Assembly (NCBI RefSeq): GCF_014638995.1
Contig: NZ_BMFR01000001.1
Coordinates: 496,001-560,000, forward strand
Length of the DNA: 64,000 nucleotides
Direction of reading: 5' to 3'
Source of the DNA: Virgibacillus oceani
GTDB taxonomy: Bacteria > Bacillota > Bacilli > Bacillales > Amphibacillaceae
Position 1 is the stretch's first letter, and each line of letters starts with the position of its first letter. The position numbers and the translations under genes are program-made. The notes beneath the pieces are model-generated. The model saw only the letters and a program-made list of their open reading frames with translations. It did no database searches and was not told the DNA's origin. Shown here piece by piece: positions 39,715 to 49,075 of this stretch.

Positions 39715-41256
39715 ATGAACAAGCAAAAAACTCTGGAGTCTGCTTTGTATAAGCATTTTGGATATAAAACATTTCGGACTGGGCAAAAGAAAATTATTCA
39801 GGATATTATCAAGGGAAATGATGTATTAGGCGTGCTTCCAACAGGTACAGGCAAATCACTATGCTATCAGCTTCCAGCGAAACTTTTACAAGGAGCAACA
39901 ATTGTTGTTTCTCCACTAATTTCACTCATGATTGACCAGGTAAAACAATTAAAAGCAAGCCAATTTAAGCAGGTAATTGCATTAAATAGTTTTATGGATC
40001 CAATAGAAAGAAAGAATGTTTATTTACAATTACATACTTATAAATTAATCTATGTATCTCCAGAACTTCTGCAGCAGAATGATTTGATTGTACAATTAAA
40101 AAAGATTCAAGTAAGTTTATTTGTGATAGATGAAGCACATTGCATATCTCAATGGGGTCATGAATTCAGACCAGATTATTTAAAATTAGGTGAAATTATA
40201 CAAACTTTACATAATCCTACTATACTGGCTTTAAGTGCTACAGCAAATCACGATGTTCAGAATGATATCGTAACCTTTATTGGGCGTCCAAAAATGATTA
40301 AACATATATATCCAATGGACCGTACCAATATTACATTTTCAATTAAAGAAATCACCAATGATAGGGAAAAAGTAGAGGTCCTGGAAAAACTTTTTAATCG
40401 TTATCATTTTCCTGCATTAATCTATTTTTCTAGTCGACAATCTACCGAAACGATATCCTCGATACTAAAAAGCAAACTGCCGAATCAAAGAATAGCCTTT
40501 TATCATGGTGGGATGGAACAGGTTGATCGAATAGCTATCCAGCAGCAATTTATGAACAATCAATTGGACATTATCTGCTGTACAAGTGCGTTCGGTATGG
40601 GTATTAATAAGAAAAATATTCGCTTAGTGGTACATTTTCATTTCCCTCCGCAAATTGAATCCTATATACAAGAGATTGGAAGGGCGGGGAGAGATGGGAA
40701 GTCCAGTGTAGCCATACTGCTATATTCGAAAAAAGATGATTTTTTGCCAACTAAGTTAATAAAAAAAGAGCTTCCAGCTACAGAGCATTTACACTATGTG
40801 TTTCGTAAACTACAGCAGCTGTATAGGGAGGGCGAGCAGATCCCCAAAACTATTGAACAGCTGGAAAACATCTTTCAACTGGGAGAAATTCAATGGCGAT
40901 TTTTACGGTATCAATTAGAAAAACATGCTATTATAGAGGGAAATAAAATTTATTTTAATGAGGACAATTGGAAAGTTTCCTTTAAATTGATTCAGGATTT
41001 CATCGATGAACGTATTTCTATTAAAGAAAGAAAGCTCCATGAAATGATTGATTGGATCAATGAAAAGAACTGTTTAAGAAAAAGTCTATACAAGAGCTTT
41101 CAGGATTCTATTAATGAACCCATATATGAATGCTGCAGTAACTGCGGTTTTTCTTTTATTGACTGGAAACCGGAAAATACAGAATCGGATAAATCATTTG
41201 GTACATGGCAAGAAAAATTGCAAACTTTATTATTAATAGGTGACAGTAATGACTAA
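39715..41256 (+). CDS. recS: RecQ-family ATP-dependent DNA helicase (RecS)
   Basis: The 513-residue helicase has the motifs in order: FRTGQKKIIQDI (motif 0), Walker A LPTGTGKSLCYQLP, the DEAH box VIDEAHCISQWGHEFRPDY, LALSATA, and motif VI QEIGRAGRDGKSS. Four cysteines form a zinc site near the end (CLRK, CCSNCGF). It lacks the HRDC domain, as does B. subtilis RecS. RBS ATAGGTGA sets ATG 39715. It acts in replication repair with SSB. Confidence 0.92.
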   Translation: MNKQKTLESALYKHFGYKTFRTGQKKIIQDIIKGNDVLGVLPTGTGKSLCYQLPAKLLQGATIVVSPLISLMIDQVKQLKASQFKQVIALNSFMDPIERKNVYLQLHTYKLIYVSPELLQQNDLIVQLKKIQVSLFVIDEAHCISQWGHEFRPDYLKLGEIIQTLHNPTILALSATANHDVQNDIVTFIGRPKMIKHIYPMDRTNITFSIKEITNDREKVEVLEKLFNRYHFPALIYFSSRQSTETISSILKSKLPNQRIAFYHGGMEQVDRIAIQQQFMNNQLDIICCTSAFGMGINKKNIRLVVHFHFPPQIESYIQEIGRAGRDGKSSVAILLYSKKDDFLPTKLIKKELPATEHLHYVFRKLQQLYREGEQIPKTIEQLENIFQLGEIQWRFLRYQLEKHAIIEGNKIYFNEDNWKVSFKLIQDFIDERISIKERKLHEMIDWINEKNCLRKSLYKSFQDSINEPIYECCSNCGFSFIDWKPENTESDKSFGTWQEKLQTLLLIGDSND

Positions 41257-41821
41257 GCAGCAACGTGAGATGATTGAACAAATGACAGATAAAGAGATTA
41301 AAATGCAGCTAATCCTTTCACAAATGTTGTTATTTGCACTAAGTATGTTGTTAAGTATTTTTTTGTTTGAACATATGTCACAATGGTTTTACTATTTCAG
41401 CCTTAATATAGAGCAAATAGTCTATTATGGAATTATTCCCGGTCTGATAATAGTTGTATTGGATCTGCTGTTAATCTATGTTTTCCCTAAACGTTACTAT
41501 GATGATGGTGGGATCAATGTTAAACTGTTTAAAAATCGATCAGTTTTGGATATTTGTTTTATAGCATTGATTGTGGCTGTGTCGGAAGAACTTTTATTCA
41601 GAGGGGTTTTGCAGACAAGCTTCGGTTACATAGCAGCCAGCGTTGTATTTACGCTAGTTCATATCAGGTATTTAACAAAGCCGGTTTTACTAATCTCTGT
41701 TTTATTTGTTAGTTTTTATATCGGTTATATGTTTGAGCTAACTGGGAATTTAATTTGTTCAGTTGCTTCCCATTTTATTGTTGATTTTTTATTAGGATTG
41801 GTAATCCGTTTTCAAAAATGA
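41249..41821 (+). CDS. ypbD: CPBP-family intramembrane metalloprotease (YpbD)
   Basis: The 190-residue protein has about six spans and the CPBP/Abi motifs SEELLFRG (EExxxR), FTLVHIRY and SHFIVDF, which form the metal site of this protease family. Substrate unknown. RBS ATAGGTGAC gives ATG 41249, overlapping recS by 8 nt, so it is in the ypbB-recS-ypbD operon. Confidence 0.88.
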   Translation: MTKQQREMIEQMTDKEIKMQLILSQMLLFALSMLLSIFLFEHMSQWFYYFSLNIEQIVYYGIIPGLIIVVLDLLLIYVFPKRYYDDGGINVKLFKNRSVLDICFIALIVAVSEELLFRGVLQTSFGYIAASVVFTLVHIRYLTKPVLLISVLFVSFYIGYMFELTGNLICSVASHFIVDFLLGLVIRFQK

Positions 41822-41834
41822 GGTGCTGTAAATA

Positions 41835-42137
41835 ATGAGTAATGAAACAAAAGAAATTGAAGACCAGGCTGCAGAATTAAGAAAATTAGTTGATGAAGTA
41901 CAACAGAAAGATGTCAAGGATTCAGAGGTAAATATTGGGGGAATAATGGATGGAGAAAGGGAAGTTGACATTTTAAATCTGCCGCCAAGGAAGGAAGTGC
42001 ATAGTAAAAAGAATACACGTACCCATTTAAAGATGAGCAGACCATTTCTTAGGCTGGTGTTTGTTATTGTGATTATTCTGGCTGTGCTATTCGGCATCTA
42101 TTATGTATGGGGAGATGAGATAGTTAACGTATTTTAA
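41835..42137 (+). CDS. Small C-tail-anchored membrane protein
   Basis: The 100-residue protein has a charged N-terminal coil (AAELRKLVDEVQQKD), a conserved-looking linker DGEREVDILNLPPRKEVHSK, and one C-terminal span (LRLVFVIVIILAVLFGIYYVW, about 72-92). It takes the position of ypbE in B. subtilis but lacks the LysM domain that YpbE has. Function unknown. It ends the ypbB operon. Confidence 0.7.
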   Translation: MSNETKEIEDQAAELRKLVDEVQQKDVKDSEVNIGGIMDGEREVDILNLPPRKEVHSKKNTRTHLKMSRPFLRLVFVIVIILAVLFGIYYVWGDEIVNVF

Positions 42138-42150
42138 AGTATAATCCTGC

Positions 42151-42186
42151 AAAAGCCATTCAGCACATGTGTTGAATGGCTTTTTA
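42151..42186 (+). terminator. Terminator of the ypbB-recS operon
   Basis: AAAGCCATTCA pairs perfectly with TGAATGGCTTT, followed by TTTTAG. The 155 bases after it up to the next gene hold no identified element. Confidence 0.85.
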
Positions 42187-42340
42187 GTATGAGGGATTGT
42201 CTCAAATTTAAAAATAGTCGCTGTTAAATTCTTTTAAACATTTTAAAATTATTTTCTATTTCATATCACAAATATACGTGACGATATAGACTTTGGAATT
42301 AATATACCTGATGAGAGACAGCTAGAAAGGAGAATTTTAA

Positions 42341-43279
42341 TTGCGACGATTACTATTCATAATTCTGATTGTTTTATTAAGTGCCTGCTCTTCAGTGGAG
42401 ACAACACAGACAGAGGATGTTTTTAGTGTTGGTTTGCTTCTTTCTGATAGTGGGTTAGGTGATGGTTCATTTAATGATTCAGCTTTCCGCGGTTTAGAAA
42501 AAACACGTGATGAACTGGGAATTATATTTGATTATCGGGAGCCAGTAGATCAGAATTTTAACGGCAAATTAGAGGAATTAATCAAAGATGACCATGATTT
42601 AGTTATTGGCATTGGCTTCACCGCCGCTCCTGCTGTTAATGAATTAGCAGATAAATATCCAAAACAACAATTTGCCCTTGTAGATGCAGTATCGGATAAA
42701 AAGAATGTTATATCGATAACATTCAAAGAGGAAGAGGGCAGCTATCTAATTGGATTAATAGCCGGACTGAAAACGAAGACTAATGTTGTCGGCTTTATTG
42801 GTGGTGAAGATGTTCCTTTAATCCACAATTTTGAACAAGGATTTAAAGATGGCGTTAAAGCTGTAAATAAGGATGCTACCGTATTAACAGAATATGCAGG
42901 TACCTTTGGGGATGATCAGATAGGTGCAAAAATTGCCAGTAAGCAAATCGAAAAAGATGCAGATTTCATATTCCCAGCTGCAGGATTCACGGGAATTGGT
43001 GTATTAAAAGAGGCGCAAAAAGAAGGTATTTATGCATTTGGTGTTGACAGTGATCAATTTTACATAGCGGAAAAGGCAGTTGTTACATCCATGTTAAAAA
43101 ACGTCGATGTTGCCCTGTATGATGTTGTCAAAAAATTGATCAACGAAGAAGGTTTAACCGGTGAACAGTTAGAATTGGGAGTAAAGGATAACGGAATTGA
43201 CCTGACCCCTATTCGGCTGATCCAGCTGTCTAATAAGGAACAATCAATTATTGATAAAGCCATGGATAAAGGAGAGTGA
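42341..43279 (+). CDS. BMP-family lipoprotein (Med/PnrA-like substrate-binding protein)
   Basis: The 312-residue protein has a lipobox LLSAC (C16) and the BMP/PBP1 fold with [17 protein letters not shown] (about 39-55), [34 protein letters not shown] and GVDSDQF. BMP proteins bind nucleosides for ABC uptake or, like B. subtilis Med, act in regulation. No permease or ATPase gene is nearby; the neighbour is a chemoreceptor 4 nt downstream. Start TTG 42341 behind AAAGGAG. Confidence 0.85.
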   Translation: MRRLLFIILIVLLSACSSVETTQTEDVFSVGLLLSDSGLGDGSFNDSAFRGLEKTRDELGIIFDYREPVDQNFNGKLEELIKDDHDLVIGIGFTAAPAVNELADKYPKQQFALVDAVSDKKNVISITFKEEEGSYLIGLIAGLKTKTNVVGFIGGEDVPLIHNFEQGFKDGVKAVNKDATVLTEYAGTFGDDQIGAKIASKQIEKDADFIFPAAGFTGIGVLKEAQKEGIYAFGVDSDQFYIAEKAVVTSMLKNVDVALYDVVKKLINEEGLTGEQLELGVKDNGIDLTPIRLIQLSNKEQSIIDKAMDKGE

Positions 43280-43283
43280 TTCA

Positions 43284-44936
43284 ATGTCAATTAAAAAAAG
43301 GCTTTTTATTTTTACATTAATCCCGTTTCTCCTAAGTCTAGCTTTAATCTTATTTATTATTATTCAGATGGATAATTTACAAAAATCATCGAACAACGAT
43401 GTACAATTATTATTAGAGGTAAAGGAACTTAACGGTGAATTTATTACCGCGAAACAGGCATTAAGCAATTATGCATTTAATCCCTCTGAAGGTACAGGTG
43501 CTGAAATTACAACAAATCTGACGTTAATCAGTAATAAATTATCAAATGTTAAAGAGGAATTAAAAACAAATATGCAGGAACACTGGTTTAAACGGATTCA
43601 AGGAAAGTATGAGCAATTAATACCAGTAATTGAAAAGGCACTTCTTGAATCAGATACGAATGAAATTAAACGGCAATCCGCAAAAACAGCTGGAGTCTTA
43701 AATGATGTATATATGCTGCAGCGCGGTGCCAATCTTTGGTATGAAAGTACGGTAGATCAGCGAAGTGAAATGATTAAAAATATCATTCATTTCACCATTA
43801 TCGCCAGTCTTGTACTGATCGCAGCAACTGTATTTTCCATCATACGTTTAACAGTGAAAACGGCTAAGCCAATTCGGCAATTAGCTGGTTATGCGGAACA
43901 GGTAGCGAAAGGGGATTTGACGGTTACCATAGACAGTGCGGAAAAAGGAAAGAATGAAATAGGGTTGTTAACTAATTCATTCATACAAATGATAGAAAAT
44001 TTAAAGACAACAATTCTGACTGTCAATTATATTGGTAAAGAGGTAAAAACATTTAGCGCAGATTTGTCTAGAAACATGAACGTTCTAACCGATAGCGCTA
44101 ATCAGGTTTCCACATCCACAGAAGAGTTATCGAAAGGAAGTCAATCTGTTTCAGAAGACATTCAAGATGTATCCTTTCATATGGAAAAATTGGATACAAA
44201 GTTTGTGGAAAATGTTCATAGCAGTAATAATTCCACCCAGGCAAGTGAAGCGAGTCTTCAATTAGTGGACGAAGGGCAGCAATTTATTAAGCAACAACGC
44301 TCCACTATGGAAAAAAGTATAGTGTCAACGCAACGAATTAAGGATTCTGTTCAATCATTTGTAGGATATGCAACTAATATTGAAGATACTGCAAAACTCG
44401 TTAATGAAATTGCTGAGCAAACAAATTTGCTTGCCTTAAATGCGGCAATAGAAGCTGCAAGAGCTGGTGAGCATGGAAAAGGATTTGCTGTAGTTGCACA
44501 GGAAGTTCGTAAGCTTGCAGATGAATCAGCGAATGCTACAACGCAAATCTTTAAGATGATTGAACAAATTCATGCTGGCATAAGAAATATTGAAGAAGTA
44601 ACGGAACAAACGAGCTTACTGTCTGAAGAACAATCTGAATCAATGGGTCATACAGAGCAGTCGTTTTCAGCGATTTATGAAAATGTAACAGCTATAGCAA
44701 ATCAGCTAAAACAGCTGTCAGAGGATATGGCCACTTCCGGTGAAATGAGTTCATCCATAGTAGCATCTATTCAGAATATAAGTGCCGTAACAGAAGAGAC
44801 TGCGGCCGGAACAGAAGAAATATCAGCATCAGTAGAAGATCAACAGCAGTCATTTATACATGTGAATAAACAAGTAAATCAATTAGAGAAAATGATAGAG
44901 GAATTAGATCAGCAATTGATGAATTTCACACTTTAA
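43284..44936 (+). CDS. Methyl-accepting chemotaxis protein
   Basis: The 550-residue receptor has spans at about 9-30 and 178-198. The external region between them (about 31-177) is all-helical and comparatively short. HAMP follows at about 200-255, then a long signalling coiled coil whose hairpin tip reads [44 protein letters not shown] sets the start at ATG 43284; the earlier in-frame ATG at 43251 is inside the BMP gene. It is probably co-transcribed with the BMP lipoprotein. Confidence 0.92.
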   Translation: MSIKKRLFIFTLIPFLLSLALILFIIIQMDNLQKSSNNDVQLLLEVKELNGEFITAKQALSNYAFNPSEGTGAEITTNLTLISNKLSNVKEELKTNMQEHWFKRIQGKYEQLIPVIEKALLESDTNEIKRQSAKTAGVLNDVYMLQRGANLWYESTVDQRSEMIKNIIHFTIIASLVLIAATVFSIIRLTVKTAKPIRQLAGYAEQVAKGDLTVTIDSAEKGKNEIGLLTNSFIQMIENLKTTILTVNYIGKEVKTFSADLSRNMNVLTDSANQVSTSTEELSKGSQSVSEDIQDVSFHMEKLDTKFVENVHSSNNSTQASEASLQLVDEGQQFIKQQRSTMEKSIVSTQRIKDSVQSFVGYATNIEDTAKLVNEIAEQTNLLALNAAIEAARAGEHGKGFAVVAQEVRKLADESANATTQIFKMIEQIHAGIRNIEEVTEQTSLLSEEQSESMGHTEQSFSAIYENVTAIANQLKQLSEDMATSGEMSSSIVASIQNISAVTEETAAGTEEISASVEDQQQSFIHVNKQVNQLEKMIEELDQQLMNFTL

Positions 44937-44938
44937 AC

Positions 44939-45178
44939 AAAGAGGCTGGGACAAAAGTGTTTTAACCAAAATAAAATCCGAACATAGTTGGTGCGTACAT
45001 ACCGCTGCGGAAATACACTACGCTTTCCGCGGGCTGCCCTGAGCCTACTCCGAGCTATCGCTCTACGTAGTCTCACCTAGGCTTTTCATCCCGCAGGAGT
45101 CTCCGTGTATTTCCTTCGCTAGTATGGTACAATGTTCGGCTTTGGGTTAAACAATTTTGTTATTTCCCAGCCTCTTTT
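44939..45178. repeat. Palindromic intergenic repeat element, about 240 bp
   Basis: The ends AAAGAGGCTGGGA (44939-44951) and TCCCAGCCTCTTT (45165-45177) are inverted repeats. Further inverted pairs lie inside, such as CCGAACAT near 44987 and ATGTTCGG near 45132, and the GC-rich core is unlike the neighbouring DNA. It lies exactly between the convergent chemoreceptor and cotJ genes and probably acts as a two-way terminator. Its style matches repeated intergenic elements common in halotolerant Bacillaceae. Confidence 0.75.
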
Positions 45179-45182
45179 AACA

Positions 45183-45752
45183 TTAAAAAAATACTTTCTT
45201 ATCCCTTTCTTCTTTCAAAATTTCAGCAGCTTCTCTAAATCGCAACGAGTGGACTACTTCCCGTTCACGAAGGAATTTTAATCCATCGTTTATATCTGGA
45301 TCATCAGACATGTTTATTAACCATTGGTACGTTGCTCGAGCCTTCTCTTCAGCAGCAATATCCTCATATATATCTGCTATTGGATCTCCTTTAGCTTGAA
45401 AATATGTTGCTGTAAAAGGTGCACCTGCTGCGTTATGGAAAAATAAAGCTTTGTCATGATCTGCATAATGTGCACCTAGACCGGCTTCTTTCATTTGCTC
45501 AGGTGTTGCATCTTTTGTTAACTTATAAACCATAGTTGCAATCATTTCGAGATGTGCAAATTCTTCTGTGCCGATATCATTTAATAGCCCAGCTACCTTA
45601 TCCGGAATTGTATATCGTTGGTTTAAATAGCGTAAAGCGGCAGCTAATTCACCATCAGCTCCACCATATTGCTCAATTAAAAATTTTGCAAGCATTGGAT
45701 TACATTGACTGACTCTAACTGGATATTGGAGCTTTTTTTCGTAATACCACAC
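45183..45752 (-). CDS. cotJC: Spore coat protein CotJC (manganese catalase family)
   Basis: The 189-residue protein matches CotJC and non-haem Mn-catalases with metal-binding glutamate/histidine helices (GADGELAAALRYLNQRY, IGTEEFAHLEMIATMVY, DIAAEEKARATYQWL, REVVHSLRFREAAEIL). It belongs to the mother-cell coat assembly layer. It is the last gene of the cotJABC operon, 46 nt downstream of cotJB on the minus strand. Confidence 0.95.
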   Translation of the reverse strand: MWYYEKKLQYPVRVSQCNPMLAKFLIEQYGGADGELAAALRYLNQRYTIPDKVAGLLNDIGTEEFAHLEMIATMVYKLTKDATPEQMKEAGLGAHYADHDKALFFHNAAGAPFTATYFQAKGDPIADIYEDIAAEEKARATYQWLINMSDDPDINDGLKFLREREVVHSLRFREAAEILKEERDKKVFF

Positions 45753-45798
45753 AAAAATTATCCTCCCATCTATTTGTTAATCATTGCAAAAGAACGAA

Positions 45799-46062
45799 TT
45801 AGACTTGCCATGGCCATGGGGCCTCTTTCCAATCCCAAGGGTAATTTGAAAAGCTTCTGCCAAAATTCATAAGAGGACCGTACTTTTTCTCAAAAACAAT
45901 TTTTAATTCTTTGCTTTTTTTTGTGAATGTATTAAATTGCTCGATTGCATCATAATCATCTGGATGTGTATCTAAATATAAATTCAATTCGACTAAAACA
46001 AAATCTACTGCCTGGATTTCTTCAAGTAATTGATAATATTCTTGTGGAAGTTGTTTATTCAT
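45799..46062 (-). CDS. cotJB: Spore coat protein CotJB
   Basis: The 87-residue protein has the CotJB pattern (QEYYQLLEEIQAVDFVLVELNLYLDTHPDD, ending PWDWKEAPWPWQV). A longer frame upstream is only overlap with cotJA; AGAGGTGATCAGG places the start at ATG 46062. CotJB is needed with CotJA and CotJC in the coat. Confidence 0.92.
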   Translation of the reverse strand: MNKQLPQEYYQLLEEIQAVDFVLVELNLYLDTHPDDYDAIEQFNTFTKKSKELKIVFEKKYGPLMNFGRSFSNYPWDWKEAPWPWQV

Positions 46063-46279
46063 CCTGATCACCTCTTTTTTTAGGATCTGGATAAGGGCTG
46101 AATAAAGCTGGCCACAAAGTTCCACGATACAATGCTTCCATTGGTTTAAATTGCGGTAATCCTTTTGGCTGAAAGGGAATATATAGTTGTGGGGGGGTTG
46201 AATAACTCTTAATGCGCATTGGTGGGCAAGGATCAAATGGACTGATGTACGGCTCCCAGTATTTAAATTGTGTAAACAT
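46055..46279 (-). CDS. cotJA: Spore coat-associated protein CotJA
   Basis: The 74-residue, proline- and aromatic-rich protein (YWEPYISPFDPCPPMRIKSY, PPQLYIPFQP) is CotJA. AAAGGAGG precedes the ATG. It overlaps cotJB by 8 nt, so the two are translated together. Confidence 0.92.
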   Translation of the reverse strand: MFTQFKYWEPYISPFDPCPPMRIKSYSTPPQLYIPFQPKGLPQFKPMEALYRGTLWPALFSPYPDPKKRGDQDE

Positions 46280-46317
46280 AAAATCCTCCTTTCTCAGTAG
46301 ACATTCGCTCTCTTTTT

Positions 46318-46348
46318 ATTTGTATGATTTAAAGAGGCAGTCCTATTC
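46318..46348 (-). promoter_or_regulatory. Probable SigE promoter of cotJABC
   Basis: On the minus strand GAATA (46344-46348) and CATACAAAT (46318-46326) fit the -35 and -10 of the mother-cell sigma factor SigE, which transcribes cotJ in B. subtilis. Confidence 0.55.
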
Positions 46349-46443
46349 TAAGTTTAAAAAGAAAATCCCAAAAGCACGTTGGTATGTTTGGACTATAATA
46401 AATGTGGTATGATCGCAATACATAAGAAGGGAAGAATAAGAAA

Positions 46444-47217
46444 ATGATTTATTTACTTATCCTAGCTATATGTATAGTCCTATTTATCTTGTATATGATA
46501 TACAAAGCTCACCATGATATGATTGATTTTTTAACTATTGCAGATTGTAAATTGCCTGAAGGGTTCCATGATTTTCAAGTATTTTTTATTTCTGATATCC
46601 ATCGTAGAAAAATTAATGAAAATACATTACAATCAATAGAGGAAAAAATTGATATAGTGATAATCGGCGGGGATCTTACTGAAAAGGGAGTCCCCATTAA
46701 ACGAACGGAAAACAATATTAACAGGTTAAAACAATGGAATAAACCAATATTTTTTGTCTGGGGAAATAATGATTACGAGGCAGTTCCAGAAAAGATTTAT
46801 AATTTATTATTACGGGAAAACATCGTAATCTTAGCGAATTCAAATAAGGATATCATTGCTGACAATGGTGATATCCTTAGCCTAATAGGATTAGATTGCT
46901 GTAAATATAAAGAGGCGCATTTGGATTTGGCATTACAAGGTGCTAAAGGTAGTTATAATCTTTTGCTGACACATGCTCCAAGTGCGTTTTTTGACTTAAA
47001 TTTAGACGAGCAGCGACTTGTGCATACTGTTTTAGCCGGCCATACACATGGAGGGCAAATACGAATTTTGGGATTTGGTTTATATCGGCCTGGCGGATTC
47101 CAAATTTATCGTGGAATAAATGTTTTAATTAGCGAAGGATATGGATATACAAGGCTGCCGTTTCGTTTAGGTACAAAAGCGGAATGTCATGTGATAACGT
47201 TGAAAAGAACCGTATAG
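46444..47217 (+). CDS. ypbG: Metallophosphoesterase YpbG
   Basis: The 257-residue protein has an N-terminal membrane anchor (about 2-20) and a calcineurin-type metallophosphoesterase domain with metal-binding motifs FISDIHRR, IIGGDLTEKG, WGNNDYE, LLLTHAPS and LAGHTHGGQ. The substrate is not known. In B. subtilis the gene precedes ypbH, as here. Confidence 0.9.
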   Translation: MIYLLILAICIVLFILYMIYKAHHDMIDFLTIADCKLPEGFHDFQVFFISDIHRRKINENTLQSIEEKIDIVIIGGDLTEKGVPIKRTENNINRLKQWNKPIFFVWGNNDYEAVPEKIYNLLLRENIVILANSNKDIIADNGDILSLIGLDCCKYKEAHLDLALQGAKGSYNLLLTHAPSAFFDLNLDEQRLVHTVLAGHTHGGQIRILGFGLYRPGGFQIYRGINVLISEGYGYTRLPFRLGTKAECHVITLKRTV

Positions 47218-47362
47218 TCAGTTTTATTATTATATCACTGAGATTATATTCGGACAGTTCAACAATTAGCCATTAAGCATATAGTATAGAAAGGAAAAAA
47301 TGAATGTTATTTGCCTTTAGGTTAATTCAAGATTATTTAGCTGTGTAAAGGAGGATGCTTAC

Positions 47363-47941
47363 ATGCGTATTGAACGTGTATCAATGAGTCAATTTACGAT
47401 ATTTCTTACGTTTGATGACCTAATTGAACGTGGTTTTACCAAAGAAGATTTGTGGCAGGATGTATCTAGTGTACGAAACCTATTTAGTGATATGATGTAT
47501 GAAGCAAGCAGTGAATTGGGCATTGATTTAGAAGGAATGTTGCTTGTTCAAGTTCATTTGATGCAAGCGCAAGGTATGCATATCATTGTTACACAAAAAA
47601 TTGAAAATATAAATTGGGATGAGGATTTTATTGAAATGAAAGTTACCTTGGATGAAAGCAAAGAGTTAATCTTTTCCTTTGATGAATTCGAGGATATTAT
47701 ACAAGTATCTTCATATTTAATGGCAGCAGAGATTGAAGGTGGGCAAATTTATTATATGAATCAGCGTTACTATATGCTATTGCAAGACATTGATCTAATT
47801 GATAAAAATAAAGAACACATTATTGCCATTATGTCTGAGTTTTCATCACCAAGCATTATCACATCAACACGGTTATTAGAATACGGAAAAGTTATTATGC
47901 CATCAAATGCAGTAAGAAAAATTATGGATGCATTTTATTGA
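47363..47941 (+). CDS. mecB: Adaptor protein MecB/YpbH (MecA paralogue)
   Basis: The 192-residue protein has the MecA-family N-terminal RIERVSMSQFTIFLTFDDLIERGFTKEDLW and a C-terminal ClpC-binding domain (FDEFEDIIQVSSYLM, EYGKVI). MecA/YpbH adaptors link ClpCP to substrates such as ComK. GGAGG precedes the ATG by 8 nt. The gene order ypbG-ypbH-gudB is conserved. Confidence 0.9.
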   Translation: MRIERVSMSQFTIFLTFDDLIERGFTKEDLWQDVSSVRNLFSDMMYEASSELGIDLEGMLLVQVHLMQAQGMHIIVTQKIENINWDEDFIEMKVTLDESKELIFSFDEFEDIIQVSSYLMAAEIEGGQIYYMNQRYYMLLQDIDLIDKNKEHIIAIMSEFSSPSIITSTRLLEYGKVIMPSNAVRKIMDAFY

Positions 47942-48005
47942 TATTGTACGGAAAAATGATACGATAAAATTGGCAAGTATTTATATTAATGGGGAGTGTA
48001 CACAA

Positions 48006-48932
48006 TTGAAAATAGCAGTACTATATGGGGGCATTTCCGGCGAGCGGGAAGTTTCATTATCATCGGGGAAGGGAATAATAAATGCGTTAAAACATAATGG
48101 TCATAATGTCATTGGTATTGATTTTAATCCAGACAAAATGGAGGAAATCCTTAATTTAGATGTTGACTTGGTTTTTATAGGATTACACGGTAAGTTTGGG
48201 GAAGATGGAAGAATTCAAGGATTATTGGATATGCTTGAAATTCCCTATGTTGGATCTGGAGTTTTAGCGTCGGCATTAGCAATGGATAAAGCAAAGGCAA
48301 AACAAATTTTTCAAACAAATAATATTCCGGTAGCTAAAAGCAATGCCTACAAGATAACGCAGCAAACAAATTTAAATGAAATAATTAAATCAATTGAATC
48401 ATTATACAACACTCCATTTGTCATTAAACCAAATAGAGAAGGTTCCACATTGGGACTCACAATAGTGAATGATATTCAGGATATTGAACCCGCATTAAAA
48501 AACGCATTGACAAGCGATGATACCGTTCTAGTGGAAGATTTTATCAAAGGGAAAGAAGTGACTGTTCCTGTATTAGGTTCTTATGGAAAAGAAAAGGCGC
48601 TTCCTGTAATCGAAATTATTCCTAAGAATGGTTTTTATGATTATGAATCAAAATATGCACCCGGCGGGAGTGAACACATTATTCCAGCCACTGTATCAAT
48701 GGAGGTTACAGAACAGCTTCAAACATATGCAGTGCTTGCACATCAATTACTAGGATGCAAGATATACTCACGAGTTGATTTTATCGTAACACCTGAAAAT
48801 ATTCCGGTAATTCTGGAAGTGAATACGCTGCCTGGAATGACACCAACAAGTCTATTTCCAGATGCTGCTAAAGCACAGGGGTGGACATATGAAGAGATGA
48901 TCGAAATGTTTGTAAATCTTACAACAAAGTAA
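48006..48932 (+). CDS. ddl: D-alanine--D-alanine ligase
   Basis: The 308-residue ATP-grasp enzyme makes D-Ala-D-Ala for peptidoglycan. Motifs: LYGGISGEREVSLSSGKGI (about 5-23), FIGLHGKFGEDGRIQGLLDML, IPYVGSGVLASALAMDKAKAK, KPNREGSTLGLTIV, EVNTLPGMTPTSLFPDAA. TTG 48006 behind GGGGAG is the start; the upstream in-frame ATG at 47928 lies within mecB. It is of the short DdlB-like type. B. subtilis has no ddl here, so this is an insertion or relocation. Confidence 0.9.
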   Translation: MKIAVLYGGISGEREVSLSSGKGIINALKHNGHNVIGIDFNPDKMEEILNLDVDLVFIGLHGKFGEDGRIQGLLDMLEIPYVGSGVLASALAMDKAKAKQIFQTNNIPVAKSNAYKITQQTNLNEIIKSIESLYNTPFVIKPNREGSTLGLTIVNDIQDIEPALKNALTSDDTVLVEDFIKGKEVTVPVLGSYGKEKALPVIEIIPKNGFYDYESKYAPGGSEHIIPATVSMEVTEQLQTYAVLAHQLLGCKIYSRVDFIVTPENIPVILEVNTLPGMTPTSLFPDAAKAQGWTYEEMIEMFVNLTTK

Positions 48933-48937
48933 ATAAG

Positions 48938-48951
48938 CGTAAACGTTTTCA
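48938..48951 (+). promoter_or_regulatory. CcpA cre box upstream of gudB
   Basis: CGTAAACGTTTTCA matches the cre consensus TGWAANCGNTNWCA at 13 of 14 positions. It lies 40 nt upstream of the gudB promoter and suggests carbon control of glutamate catabolism, as for rocG in B. subtilis. Confidence 0.7.
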
Positions 48952-48990
48952 ATTTCTTATAAAATTAATTAATAAAATAGGTATATTTTA

Positions 48991-49018
48991 TTGCATATTT
49001 ATGATGAAGGTGTATACT
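48991..49018 (+). promoter_or_regulatory. SigA promoter of gudB
   Basis: TTGCAT (48991-48996) and TATACT (49013-49018), spaced by 16 nt. It is followed by a 57-nt leader to the gudB start. Confidence 0.65.
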
Positions 49019-49075
49019 AATCTCTGAGTAAAGCTATTATACAAAATATTTATGGATATTCTAGGAGGTAAATTC

